From contig JADFYT010000047.1 of the NCBI GenBank assembly GCA_015232935.1, forward strand, positions 1 to 11,655: DNA of 11,655 nt, written 5' to 3'. Position 1 is the stretch's first letter; every line of letters begins with the position of its first letter. The position numbers and the translations under genes are program-made. This DNA is from Desulfamplus sp. (GTDB taxonomy: Bacteria > Desulfobacterota > Desulfobacteria > Desulfobacterales > Desulfobacteraceae). The notes under the pieces are model-generated. The model was not told where the DNA came from. It saw only the letters and a list, made by a program, of their open reading frames with translations, and searched no databases. Shown piece by piece: positions 1 to 7,781 of the stretch.

Positions 1-144
1 ATCGGTGAAAAAGAACGTGAATCTGCCACTCTCTCTGTCAGAACTCTGGACGGCAATGTAAAAATGGGATTGTCCATGGATGGATTTGTCGAACCGGTTA
101 TCAAACATATCAAAGACAGAGTGCTTGAGGAGATCGTGCTTTAA
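1..144 (+). CDS. thrS: Threonyl-tRNA synthetase, C-terminal fragment (partial)
   Basis: Frame 1 is open from the window edge to a TAA at 142-144, giving 47 residues that begin IGEKERESATLSVRT. This matches the end of the class II anticodon-binding domain of threonyl-tRNA synthetase, where a V/IG-(D/E)KE segment is followed by a VRT(R/L)xG strand and then a helix rich in I, L, E and K. The enzyme charges tRNA-Thr with threonine in the cytosol, and this domain recognises the anticodon. The 5' part lies outside the window. The copper ATPase gene starts 35 bp downstream on the same strand, so read-through transcription is plausible, and I see no terminator between them. The identification rests on 47 residues only, but the pattern is characteristic. 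Confidence 0.82.
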   Translation: MGEKERESATLSVRTLDGNVKMGLSMDGFVEPVIKHIKDRVLEEIVL

Positions 145-165
145 TCAAGAATCGTTTGGAACATC

Positions 166-172
166 AAGGAGG
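166..172 (+). promoter_or_regulatory. Ribosome binding site that fixes the copA start
   Basis: AAGGAGG lies 7 nt before the ATG at 180-182. The reading frame is open further upstream, to a TTG at 156, but that start would place this strong Shine-Dalgarno inside the coding region. The ATG at 180 also gives a protein starting MAEKTVTLPITGM, the usual short lead into an HMA domain. Confidence 0.85.
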
Positions 173-179
173 CGTAATA

Positions 180-2651
180 ATGGCCGAAAAAACAGTCACA
201 CTGCCAATTACCGGCATGAACTGCGTCAACTGTGCTGCCAATATCCAGAAAAATGTTGGAAACCTTGATGGAGTGAATAGTGCCAGTGTCAACTTTGCCG
301 TTGAGCAGGCTGTAATATCCTTTGTGCCGGAACAGATAACCCTTGAAGCTGTTATAGACAAGATCCGTGATCTTGGTTTTAACGTGGTTACATCTGAAAA
401 TGGCGAGGCTCAAAGTGATGAGGTGCAAGCCGAAATAGAGGCACAAAAAGATGCTGAGATCCTCAATCAAACCAGAAAATTCATTACAGGGGCGGCTTTT
501 GCTTTGCCCCTTTTCATATTGAGCATGTCACGCGATTTTGGACTTACAGGCCACTGGAGTCATGCATCCTGGGTCAACTGGCTCTTTTTTCTATTGGCCA
601 CACCAGTTCAATTCTACACCGGACGGGATTACTATACAGGGGCATTCAAAAGCCTTAAAAACAGAAGTGCCAATATGGACGTGCTTATTGCTTCGGGCTC
701 ATCTGTAGCCTATTTCTACTCTGTCGCTGTTATGCTGTTTCCCGCTCCTGGTCTTCATGTCTATTTTGAGACATCCGCACTGATTATCACGCTTATAAAA
801 CTTGGCAAACTCCTGGAGGTCAGAACCAAGGGTAAAACCGGTGCGGCTATCAAAAAACTGATGGCTCTCCAGCCTAAAACCGCAACCATACTGGACGGAT
901 ATGGAACGTTATCAACCAGTGAAAAAGTGGTTCCTCTTTCTGGACTTGCCATAGATGACATCGTTGTAATTCGTCCTGGCGAGCGTATCCCGGTGGATGG
1001 TGTCATTGTGGAGGGAAACTCGACAGTTGATGAATCCATGCTTACCGGAGAACCAATACCAATTGACAAGCAAAGGGGCGACAAGATAACGGGCGGCACG
1101 GTCAATGGTCAGGGGCTTTTGAAATTCAGGGCGACCCATGTAGGCAAGGATACGGCTCTTGCCCAGATAATAAGGCTTGTCCAGGAGGCTCAGGGAAGTC
1201 AGGCACCAATACAGGCTCTGGCTGATCGTGTGGCAGCGGTCTTTGTGCCTTCAGTTATTGTTATCGCTCTTATCACTTTTGTCATCTGGTGGGCAGTAAC
1301 CGGCGAGTTTGTGCCAGCCATGATCCGCATGGTGGCGGTTCTGGTAATTGCCTGTCCATGTGCACTTGGCCTTGCAACTCCAACAGCAATAATGGCAGGA
1401 ACAGGAAAAGGTGCTGAAAACGGAGTTTTGTTCAAACGCGGTGAAGCTCTTGAGAGAGCGGCAAAACTTGAAATCATTGTACTGGATAAAACTGGAACCA
1501 TTACTATGGGAAAACCTGTCGTAACAGACATTATTCCCGTGAACGCCATAAACACAGACAAAAAATCAACTATGGATAAAGATTCGAGAATCAATACATT
1601 TTCTTTATCTGATGATAAACGCCCTTTTTCTGCTGAATCATCTGGGTTATCTGACGGCAAAACCGGGTTATATGATGGCAAAACCGGGTTATCAGCCAAT
1701 GAGTTGCTTGTATATGCCGCGTCAATAGAAAAGGGATCTGAACATCCAATTGGAAAGGCTATTGTCAATTTCGCACAGGAAAAAAAATTGATACTTCATG
1801 ACCCTGCTGACTTCAAGGCTCACAGTGGCATGGGAGTTGAGGCTACAATAAATGGGAAAAGCCTTAAATTTGGAAAACCCGGATGGTTTGAACAGATTGA
1901 TGTAAACATACAAAAACTTGTTAAGGAATTACAGCTAAAAGGCAGAACAGTCATTCTTCTGGCTGAAAACATGGCGATTACACAGAAGAGTCAAATGATA
2001 GCAAATGGTTCTATTCTTGGTATTATTTCTGTTGCAGATGCCATAAAACCGGAATCCGGTGAAGCTATCAGGTTACTTCATCAGGAGGGGATCAAGGTTG
2101 TTATGTTGACGGGCGATAATCTCAATACTGCTATCGCTGTTGCACACGAAGCGGGTATAGCCAAGAATAATATTGTGGCAGAGGTAAAGCCCGAGCAAAA
2201 ATCGGCTAAAATCAGGGAATTACAGTCAGGAGCCAATAGCAGGTCGGGCGGAAAATCCGACCAGAGTGGACATCCACTGGTTGGCATGGTGGGAGACGGC
2301 ATCAACGATGCCCCGGCACTTGCGGTTGCGGATGTGGGCTTTGCAATAGGAACGGGAACCGATATCGCAATTGAGGCCGGTGACATTATTCTTTCAAGCG
2401 GCAGCCTTGCAGGTATCCCAAAAGCCATTGCCATCAGCAGGGATACTCTGAATACCATAAGGCAAAATCTTTTCCTGGCCTTTTTTTATAACATAATTTT
2501 GATTCCGGTGGCAGCGGGCATTCTTGCTCCATTCCATTTTTTCCCCGATTTTTTGAGGCAGCTTCATCCTATTCTTGCGGCGATTGCAATGGCAGCCTCA
2601 AGTCTTTCCGTTGTGACCAACAGCCTCAGACTCTATACCGGCAGAACATAG
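180..2651 (+). CDS. copA: Cu+-exporting P1B-type ATPase (CopA-like)
   Basis: An 823-residue heavy-metal transporting ATPase that would export Cu+ (or Ag+) across the inner membrane using ATP. One N-terminal HMA domain (about residues 4-70) carries the metal site GMNCVNC at 12-18. Eight membrane segments are expected, and hydrophobic stretches fit all of them. Other motifs are the actuator TGE at 289-291, CPC at 392-394 in TM6, the phosphorylated DKTGT from D436, the nucleotide-binding HP at 522-523 and GDGINDAP at 705-712. YN in TM7 and MAASS in TM8 match the Cu+ (P1B-1) subgroup. The stretch from D436 to the HP motif is 86 residues, roughly 45 longer than in compact relatives. The excess is a hydrophilic insert (about 458-505) containing a 21-bp tandem DNA repeat. 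A second Gly/Ser-rich insert (about 683-698) sits just before GDGIND. All catalytic residues are present, so the protein is probably active. No copper chaperone or CsoR/CueR regulator lies nearby. Confidence 0.95.
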   Translation: MAEKTVTLPITGMNCVNCAANIQKNVGNLDGVNSASVNFAVEQAVISFVPEQITLEAVIDKIRDLGFNVVTSENGEAQSDEVQAEIEAQKDAEILNQTRKFITGAAFALPLFILSMSRDFGLTGHWSHASWVNWLFFLLATPVQFYTGRDYYTGAFKSLKNRSANMDVLIASGSSVAYFYSVAVMLFPAPGLHVYFETSALIITLIKLGKLLEVRTKGKTGAAIKKLMALQPKTATILDGYGTLSTSEKVVPLSGLAIDDIVVIRPGERIPVDGVIVEGNSTVDESMLTGEPIPIDKQRGDKITGGTVNGQGLLKFRATHVGKDTALAQIIRLVQEAQGSQAPIQALADRVAAVFVPSVIVIALITFVIWWAVTGEFVPAMIRMVAVLVIACPCALGLATPTAIMAGTGKGAENGVLFKRGEALERAAKLEIIVLDKTGTITMGKPVVTDIIPVNAINTDKKSTMDKDSRINTFSLSDDKRPFSAESSGLSDGKTGLYDGKTGLSANELLVYAASIEKGSEHPIGKAIVNFAQEKKLILHDPADFKAHSGMGVEATINGKSLKFGKPGWFEQIDVNIQKLVKELQLKGRTVILLAENMAITQKSQMIANGSILGIISVADAIKPESGEAIRLLHQEGIKVVMLTGDNLNTAIAVAHEAGIAKNNIVAEVKPEQKSAKIRELQSGANSRSGGKSDQSGHPLVGMVGDGINDAPALAVADVGFAIGTGTDIAIEAGDIILSSGSLAGIPKAIAISRDTLNTIRQNLFLAFFYNIILIPVAAGILAPFHFFPDFLRQLHPILAAIAMAASSLSVVTNSLRLYTGRT
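1644..1691 (+). repeat. 21-bp in-frame tandem repeat inside copA
   Basis: Two full 21-bp units (1644-1664 and 1665-1685) and the first 6 bp of a third (1686-1691) are arranged head to tail, each starting GGGTTA. They encode GLSDGKT, GLYDGKT and then GLSA. The full units differ at four bases. The repeat lies in the hydrophilic loop insert of the ATPase nucleotide-binding domain and keeps the reading frame. Confidence 0.85.
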
Positions 2652-2800
2652 GCTGATTTGCCGCAATTAACGCCTGATTGAAATTCCTGATCAGGAACAT
2701 AGGCAGTTTCGCTGCTATTGCTTCTACAGAATTGAAATTTCTTGGCAAGAACATAGGCAGATTTGCTGCAATTAATGCCTGATTGAGATTCCTGAGTAAT
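2646..2800. repeat. Three tandem imperfect 51-54 bp repeats between copA and the next gene
   Basis: Three consecutive copies each begin ACATAGGC: 2646-2696 (51 bp), 2697-2750 (54 bp) and 2751 to about 2800 (about 50 bp). Copies 1 and 3 are closest to each other; the middle copy is more diverged and 3 bp longer. The first copy starts inside the last codons of copA, so the copA TAG stop at 2649-2651 is part of the repeat. Read on the plus strand in one frame, each copy gives NIGxFAAIxA followed by LKFL or LRFL, broken by stops. The opposite strand has an open frame across all three. The array fills nearly the whole copA-to-2815 gap, and the Shine-Dalgarno of the next gene lies just beyond it. 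Its function is unknown. Confidence 0.85.
2684..2697. repeat. Perfect 14-bp palindrome inside the first tandem repeat
   Basis: TTCCTGATCAGGAA is its own reverse complement and spans the junction between tandem copies 1 and 2. The corresponding junction between copies 2 and 3 is TTTCTTGGCAAGAA, which retains partial symmetry (TTCTTGGCAAGAA has arms TTCTTG and CAAGAA). It could be a protein-binding site or simply part of the repeat sequence. Confidence 0.6.
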
Positions 2801-2814
2801 AAAGAGGTGACTAT

Positions 2815-5800
2815 ATGCCCGGCAAAGTCGAGAACAGCAATATCAAGAGTAAAGAGCTTGAAAATAAAGGCAACTCGGAGAGGGAGCGCCTCTACTTTAC
2901 ATCCTTTCATGAGCTGATGACCCGGCGCGTTGCCGAGATCCTTCTTGTATCAAGCCCCTATGATGCCTTTATAATGCAGGAGGATGGACGGCTTTCCGAG
3001 CGTATTATTCATGAATATAGGGGGCTTAACCTTACAAGACCTCCTCGGCTCACATGGGTATCCAACGGGCAGGAGGCAATCTCGGAGCTTGAGAATAAAA
3101 ATTACGACATTGTCATTGTGATGCCCCATATAAGTGATATGGATGCCTATGAACTTTGTGCCGCAATAAAAGACAGATTCGAGGATCTGCCAATATATTA
3201 CTTTGCCTATGATGTCAGAACCCTTGTGGAAAATGAACGATGGTTAAAGGAGAAGAGTAAACGCTTTTTGGGAAACAAGAAACAGTTGACCAAAAAGAAT
3301 GCAATATCCGAAGAGAGCACAAATTTAATTGCAGATAAGACGATTGAAGAGAAGGGGCAATACGGCAAAAGTATCATTGACAGGATATTTATCTGGAGCG
3401 GCAATACAGACCTTCTTATGGCTCTTGTAAAAAACCGTGAAGATTTCATGAATGTGGATCGAGATACCCAGCTTGCGGATGTGAGGGTTATTATTGTTGT
3501 TGAAGACTCTCCATTATATCTTTCCTCTATTCTTCCATATATTTACAAAGAGATTGTAATGCAGACCCAGGCTGTAATGGATGACTCCTTAAATGAGACA
3601 GGCAGGATTTTGAGAATGAGAGCCCGTCCAAAGATTCTGGTGGCGGAAAATTATGAGGACGCCTTGAGACTATATCAGAAATACTCACAGTATCTTCTTT
3701 GTGTTATCTCTGATGTCAGATATCCAAGAGGTGGAAAGGATGACCCTGAGGCAGGAATAACCCTGCTGACTCAAATACGCCTGGACATTCCTGATATTCC
3801 GCTTCTTATGCTCTCTTCTGAAATTGAAAATAAAGAGAAGGCGGAGAGAATCCCCGCTTTTTTTCTGGATAAAAGATCTGCCTCACTGCATGCGGATATA
3901 CGTTATTTTTTTGTTCACTACTTAGGGTTTGGAGATTTTATGTTCAGGCTCAAGGATGGCACTGTTGTGGCAAGAGCATCAAATTTAAGGAGCATGATCA
4001 CTATTTTGCACTCTGTTCCAGGTGAGTCAATTGCCTATCATGCCATGAGAAATGACTTCTCCAGATGGTTCATGGCCCGTTTTGAGATGCAGCTTGCAAG
4101 CAAGATACGCCCTCTTAAACTCAGTGATTTTGCAAGCACCCGTCACATTAAAGAGTACATAAGAACCCAGATCCGAAACAAGCTCAGGATTCGTCAAAAG
4201 GGTCTGGTCTCTGACTTTATCAAGGAGGAGTTTGATCCTGAGAGTGATTTTGTAAAGATCGGCAGGGGATCTCTTGGAGGCAAGGCACGCGGGCTTGCCT
4301 TTATATCAAATCTTTTCAGAGAGCAGTCAGACTTTCAGGATAAATTTCCCGATATTGACATTACTCTTCCAAAGACGGTTGTAATTACCACAGAGGGGTT
4401 TGATGATTTTGCAAAACAGAACAATACCAGAGACTTTTTAAAAACAACCAAGAGCGATAAAGAGATCATAGAACATTTCAAGACATCTGATTTTCCGGAC
4501 TGGTTATATCACGATCTTAAAGCATACCTTAAAAGTGTGACATATCCTCTGGCTGTCCGCTCCTCCGCCATTCTGGAAGATGCCCACTACCGGCCAAGTG
4601 CAGGGGCTTACAACACCTATATGATCCCGAATAACCACCCTGATGTTGATATCAGGCTGCAACAGCTTGTTCAGGCCATTAAACTGGTCTATGCATCAGT
4701 CTATCAAGAGGCTCCAAGAATTTTTGCAAAAAATTCTGTTTACCGGCCGGAAGAGGACAAGATGGCGGTAATCATACAGCAGTTGTCAGGTACGGAAAAC
4801 GGCAGCTATTTCTATCCGGCGATTTCAGGAGTTGCCCAGTCATGGAATTTCTATCCTGTCTCATATATGAAGCCTGAGGAGGGTGTGGCACATATTGCCC
4901 TTGGTCTTGGCAAAATTGTTGTTGATGGCGGGGTGGCATTAAGATTTTCGCCAAAATATCCTGAATTTTTGCCGCAATTCTCATCTGTTGAAAATATTTT
5001 AAAAAACGCCCAGCGATATTTTTATGCTCTCAGACTTAAAACAGACCGGACAAACTATATAGAAACCACTGAACATGAATATGAGGTTGATTGCAAGCCT
5101 GCCGCAGGTTGCGACAATTCACAAATTGATTGTGAAATTACTGACAAGGTAGAGCAAACTGGCAAATCAGAACTAAAAGCTGATGATAAATCCCGAACTG
5201 ATAAGGATTCTCGAACTGATTATGAACTAAAGACAGATTGTGTGGAAAAAATCGACTTTGAGCTTGCCAAACTGGATGTTGATGACGCAATTGACCATCT
5301 GCCTGTAAAAAAACTTCTCAGCAGCTATATTCCGGAAGATAACAGGATCAGGGATTTTTTCTCTCCTGATGGCTATCCTGTTCTGACCTTTGCGTCAATC
5401 CTTAAATTAAGGACATTTCCGCTTGGCGAGATCCTTTCCGAGCTTCTGGAGATTGGAAAAAAAGGGATGGGCTGCCCTGTTGAAGTTGAGTTTGCCGTTA
5501 ATCTGTACGATACCAGAAAACCCGAATTCTGCCTGCTTCAAATAAGGCCGATGATGGTCGCAAGGCATAACATTGAGGTAGAGATAACCCCAAAAGATAT
5601 TGACAATGCATTCTGTTACTCTGACAAATCCATGGGCAGCAGCCAGATTACAAAAATCTACCATATTATTTATGTTAAACCAGAATCGTTTGACACTTCA
5701 AAAACAGTTAAAATCGCTGAAGAGATAAACAGGCTTAACAGCATGTTTGACATACAGGAAAAAGATCATAGGGCAAGCACGGGAGAGGCTCAAGATAGTG

Positions 5801-6267
5801 CCAGCAGTGAAAAACATGAATCCGTACAGGCTGGCATTAAAGATAAACTAAAGGAAACAGAAAAATCGAGTCAGACAGAAAAATCGAGGCGGACAGATAC
5901 CCGTGATAATAAATATCTTCTGATAGGCCCTGGAAGATGGGGTACTACTGACCGGTGGCTTGGCATTCCTGTAAAATGGGGCAACATTACCAATGTTGGC
6001 ACCATAATCGAGACAGTATCGGAAAAACTCAACGCAGACCCGTCCCAGGGAAGCCATTTTTTTCACAATATAACCTCTTTGGGTATCAACTATCTTGGGG
6101 TACCAATGAAGGATAACAATTTTATTGACTGGGCATGGCTCAATGGACTTCCGGCAGAGACAGAGACTCATTTCCTGCGGTATGTCAGGCTTTTGGAACC
6201 CGTAATCCTGAAGATTGACGGCAAGGCATCAAGTGCGGTGATTTTAAAGCATAATAAGCAGGAGTGA
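2815..6267 (+). CDS. Receiver-domain / PPDK_N (PEP-pyruvate-binding) fusion protein of unknown reaction
   Basis: A 1150-residue cytosolic protein; the ATG at 2815 is preceded by AGAGGTGA. Residues about 40-140 form a receiver-like fold in which the phospho-acceptor Asp position is Met (IVIVMPHISDMDAYEL), so it is probably not phosphorylated. Residues about 222-370 form a second receiver that keeps the acidic pair (VVEDSP), acceptor D300 (ISDVRYP) and Lys (FLDKRS). From about 483 comes a PPDK_N-type ATP-grasp module: GRGSLGGKARG at 483, AVRSSAILEDA around 581 and CLLQIRPM around R911. A conserved-looking C-terminal segment starts LIGPGRWGTTDRW near 1035. The swivelling phosphohistidine domain and PEP-utilising barrel of true PEP synthase or PPDK are absent, so it should not be annotated as PEP synthase. 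Family members are usually called PEP/pyruvate-binding domain proteins, and their reaction is not known to me. Two hydrophilic inserts (about 760-809 and 980-1030) contain 18-bp tandem repeats. gdhA follows after 61 bp. Confidence 0.85.
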   Translation: MPGKVENSNIKSKELENKGNSERERLYFTSFHELMTRRVAEILLVSSPYDAFIMQEDGRLSERIIHEYRGLNLTRPPRLTWVSNGQEAISELENKNYDIVIVMPHISDMDAYELCAAIKDRFEDLPIYYFAYDVRTLVENERWLKEKSKRFLGNKKQLTKKNAISEESTNLIADKTIEEKGQYGKSIIDRIFIWSGNTDLLMALVKNREDFMNVDRDTQLADVRVIIVVEDSPLYLSSILPYIYKEIVMQTQAVMDDSLNETGRILRMRARPKILVAENYEDALRLYQKYSQYLLCVISDVRYPRGGKDDPEAGITLLTQIRLDIPDIPLLMLSSEIENKEKAERIPAFFLDKRSASLHADIRYFFVHYLGFGDFMFRLKDGTVVARASNLRSMITILHSVPGESIAYHAMRNDFSRWFMARFEMQLASKIRPLKLSDFASTRHIKEYIRTQIRNKLRIRQKGLVSDFIKEEFDPESDFVKIGRGSLGGKARGLAFISNLFREQSDFQDKFPDIDITLPKTVVITTEGFDDFAKQNNTRDFLKTTKSDKEIIEHFKTSDFPDWLYHDLKAYLKSVTYPLAVRSSAILEDAHYRPSAGAYNTYMIPNNHPDVDIRLQQLVQAIKLVYASVYQEAPRIFAKNSVYRPEEDKMAVIIQQLSGTENGSYFYPAISGVAQSWNFYPVSYMKPEEGVAHIALGLGKIVVDGGVALRFSPKYPEFLPQFSSVENILKNAQRYFYALRLKTDRTNYIETTEHEYEVDCKPAAGCDNSQIDCEITDKVEQTGKSELKADDKSRTDKDSRTDYELKTDCVEKIDFELAKLDVDDAIDHLPVKKLLSSYIPEDNRIRDFFSPDGYPVLTFASILKLRTFPLGEILSELLEIGKKGMGCPVEVEFAVNLYDTRKPEFCLLQIRPMMVARHNIEVEITPKDIDNAFCYSDKSMGSSQITKIYHIIYVKPESFDTSKTVKIAEEINRLNSMFDIQEKDHRASTGEAQDSASSEKHESVQAGIKDKLKETEKSSQTEKSRRTDTRDNKYLLIGPGRWGTTDRWLGIPVKWGNITNVGTIIETVSEKLNADPSQGSHFFHNITSLGINYLGVPMKDNNFIDWAWLNGLPAETETHFLRYVRLLEPVILKIDGKASSAVILKHNKQE
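5191..5226 (+). repeat. 18-bp in-frame tandem repeat, first insert of the PPDK_N protein
   Basis: Two adjacent 18-bp units (5191-5208 and 5209-5226) share TC(C/T)CGAACTGAT at their 5' ends and encode SRTDKD and SRTDYE. They lie in a Lys/Asp/Thr-rich stretch between the ATP-binding strands and the LLQIRP motif. The period is a multiple of three and the frame is kept. Confidence 0.65.
5857..5892 (+). repeat. 18-bp in-frame tandem repeat, second insert of the PPDK_N protein
   Basis: Two adjacent 18-bp units (5857-5874 and 5875-5892) share ACAGAAAAATCGAG at their 5' ends and encode the overlapping pattern TEKSSQ then TEKSRR. The repeat sits in a hydrophilic linker directly before the conserved GPGRWG segment. 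The first 14 bases of the two units are identical, which suggests a fairly recent duplication. Confidence 0.75.
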
Positions 6268-6328
6268 ACGGGCATTCAATAGTCACTGATAGTAAAATAA
6301 TAATCAGGAAACAGGAGGAATAATAACG

Positions 6329-7696
6329 ATGATCGGCGTCTATAATACAAAAGATGTTTATGAGAAGGTTGTAAGCAGAGATCCTGCCGAAAAAGAGTTT
6401 TTGCAGGCAGTGCATGAAGTCCTTGAATCTGTCAAGGTGGTTATGGAGAGAAATCCGGAATATGGAAAATCAAGGATTTTAGAGCGAATAGTGGAGCCGG
6501 AGAGAGTCATTATATTCAGGGTGCCCTGGATGGATGACAGAGGTGATGTTCATGTAAACAGAGGATTCAGAATCCAGATGAACAGTGCAATAGGCCCATA
6601 CAAGGGTGGCTTGAGATTTCATCCGTCTGTAAATCTGTCTATCCTTAAATTTCTTGCGTTTGAGCAGGTCTTTAAAAACGCGTTGACCACACTTCCCATG
6701 GGTGGCGGCAAAGGCGGCTCTGACTTTGACCCAAAAGGCAAATCTGATGCTGAGGTGATGAGATTCTGCCAGAGTTTCATGCTGGAGCTTCAAAAGTATA
6801 TTGGTGCTGATACTGACGTTCCAGCCGGAGATATTGGAGTCGGAGGCCGTGAAATTGGATATATGTTTGGCATTTATAAAAAAGTCAGGAGTGAATTTAC
6901 AGGGGTTCTGACAGGTAAAAGCCTTAACTGGGGCGGCAGCCTCATACGGCCTGAGGCAACAGGCTATGGTTCGGTCTATTTTGCATCAGAGATGCTGGCC
7001 ACACGGAACAAAACCCTTGAAGGCAAGACCTGCCTGGTATCTGGTTCCGGTAATGTTGCCCAATACACTGCCCAGAAAATTCTTGAGCTTGGCGGCAAGG
7101 TTCTAACCTTGTCTGACTCTTCAGGATATATATATGACGAATCCGGCATAACGCCTGAAAAACTTAAATATGTGATGATGCTCAAAAATGTAAAACGGGG
7201 CAGAATCAGCGAGTATGCAGATAAATACCCCGAGGCGGTATATAGCAGGCTGGATTCTTCCATGGATCTCAATCCTCTGTGGAACCACAAGGCAGATTGT
7301 GCGTTTCCATCTGCCACACAAAACGAGATCAATGGCAAGGATGCCATAAATCTTCTTAAAAACGGAGTCTATCTGGTCTCTGAGGGAGCAAACATGCCGA
7401 CCACACCGGATGGGGTTGACCTGTTTATAGACAAAAAGATCCTTTACGGACCTGGAAAGGCTGCCAATGCAGGAGGAGTATCTGTCTCCGGACTTGAAAT
7501 GACCCAGAACAGCATGAGGCTTAAATGGTCAAGAGAGGAGGTTGACACCAAACTCAAGCAGATCATGAAAAGTATCCATAAATCCTGCGTGGATGCAGCA
7601 CAAGAGTACGGCACACCCGGCAATTATGTCAATGGGGCCAATATAGCGGGCTTTGTCAAGGTCGCCAACGCGATGCTGGATCAGGGTCTGGTTTAA
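6329..7696 (+). CDS. gdhA: NADP-type glutamate dehydrogenase
   Basis: A 455-residue enzyme, the normal length for the hexameric bacterial family. It interconverts 2-oxoglutarate plus ammonium and glutamate and is normally biosynthetic with NADPH. The catalytic-lysine motif PMGGGKGG places K128 as the active-site Lys. ADTDVPAGDIGVGGREIG follows, then LNWGGS around W201. The Rossmann-type loop GSGNVAQ starts at 239. The strand after it ends in SDSSG (262-266), with Ser where NAD-preferring enzymes tend to have an acidic residue, which supports NADP(H) use. The ATG at 6329 has AGGAGG at 6313-6318. The spacing of 10 nt is slightly long, but no better start is present. Unlike its two upstream neighbours it contains no hydrophilic loop inserts. 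It lies 61 bp after the PPDK_N fusion gene with no terminator visible between them, so co-transcription is possible. Confidence 0.96.
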   Translation: MIGVYNTKDVYEKVVSRDPAEKEFLQAVHEVLESVKVVMERNPEYGKSRILERIVEPERVIIFRVPWMDDRGDVHVNRGFRIQMNSAIGPYKGGLRFHPSVNLSILKFLAFEQVFKNALTTLPMGGGKGGSDFDPKGKSDAEVMRFCQSFMLELQKYIGADTDVPAGDIGVGGREIGYMFGIYKKVRSEFTGVLTGKSLNWGGSLIRPEATGYGSVYFASEMLATRNKTLEGKTCLVSGSGNVAQYTAQKILELGGKVLTLSDSSGYIYDESGITPEKLKYVMMLKNVKRGRISEYADKYPEAVYSRLDSSMDLNPLWNHKADCAFPSATQNEINGKDAINLLKNGVYLVSEGANMPTTPDGVDLFIDKKILYGPGKAANAGGVSVSGLEMTQNSMRLKWSREEVDTKLKQIMKSIHKSCVDAAQEYGTPGNYVNGANIAGFVKVANAMLDQGLV

Positions 7697-7747
7697 ATAT
7701 TAGACACCTTGTGCATTCTCTTCCTGTTTTTCCCTCCACACTCTCTC

Positions 7748-7775
7748 CCCCTCCCTTTCAGCCAGCAGGGAGGGG
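7748..7775. repeat. GC-rich hairpin downstream of gdhA
   Basis: A perfect 9-bp stem, CCCCTCCCT (7748-7756) pairing with AGGGAGGGG (7767-7775), encloses a 10-nt loop. It could stabilise the gdhA mRNA 3' end or act as a weak or Rho-assisted terminator. No T-run follows on either strand, so it is not a standard intrinsic terminator. Confidence 0.6.
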
Positions 7776-7781
7776 CAAACC

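Noticed and set aside
156..179. Upstream TTG start for copA, adding eight residues.
   Set aside because: The Shine-Dalgarno AAGGAGG would lie inside the coding region; the ATG at 180 is correctly spaced from it.
2626..2910. Minus-strand 94-codon open frame with repeated RNFNQALIAAN-like units across the tandem repeats.
   Set aside because: It starts inside the 5' end of the 2815 gene, runs into the copA 3' end and has no clear ribosome binding site. Its repeat pattern follows automatically from the DNA repeat having lengths divisible by three. It is kept only as part of the repeat finding.
2815..6267. Annotation as phosphoenolpyruvate synthase (ppsA).
   Set aside because: Only the ATP-binding PPDK_N part is visible. 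The phosphohistidine swivel domain and the PEP-utilising C-terminal barrel are missing, so the named reaction is not supported.
6268..6328. Possible promoter in the gap before gdhA.
   Set aside because: Candidate -35 and -10 hexamers match consensus poorly; nothing here beyond the AGGAGG ribosome binding site can be supported.
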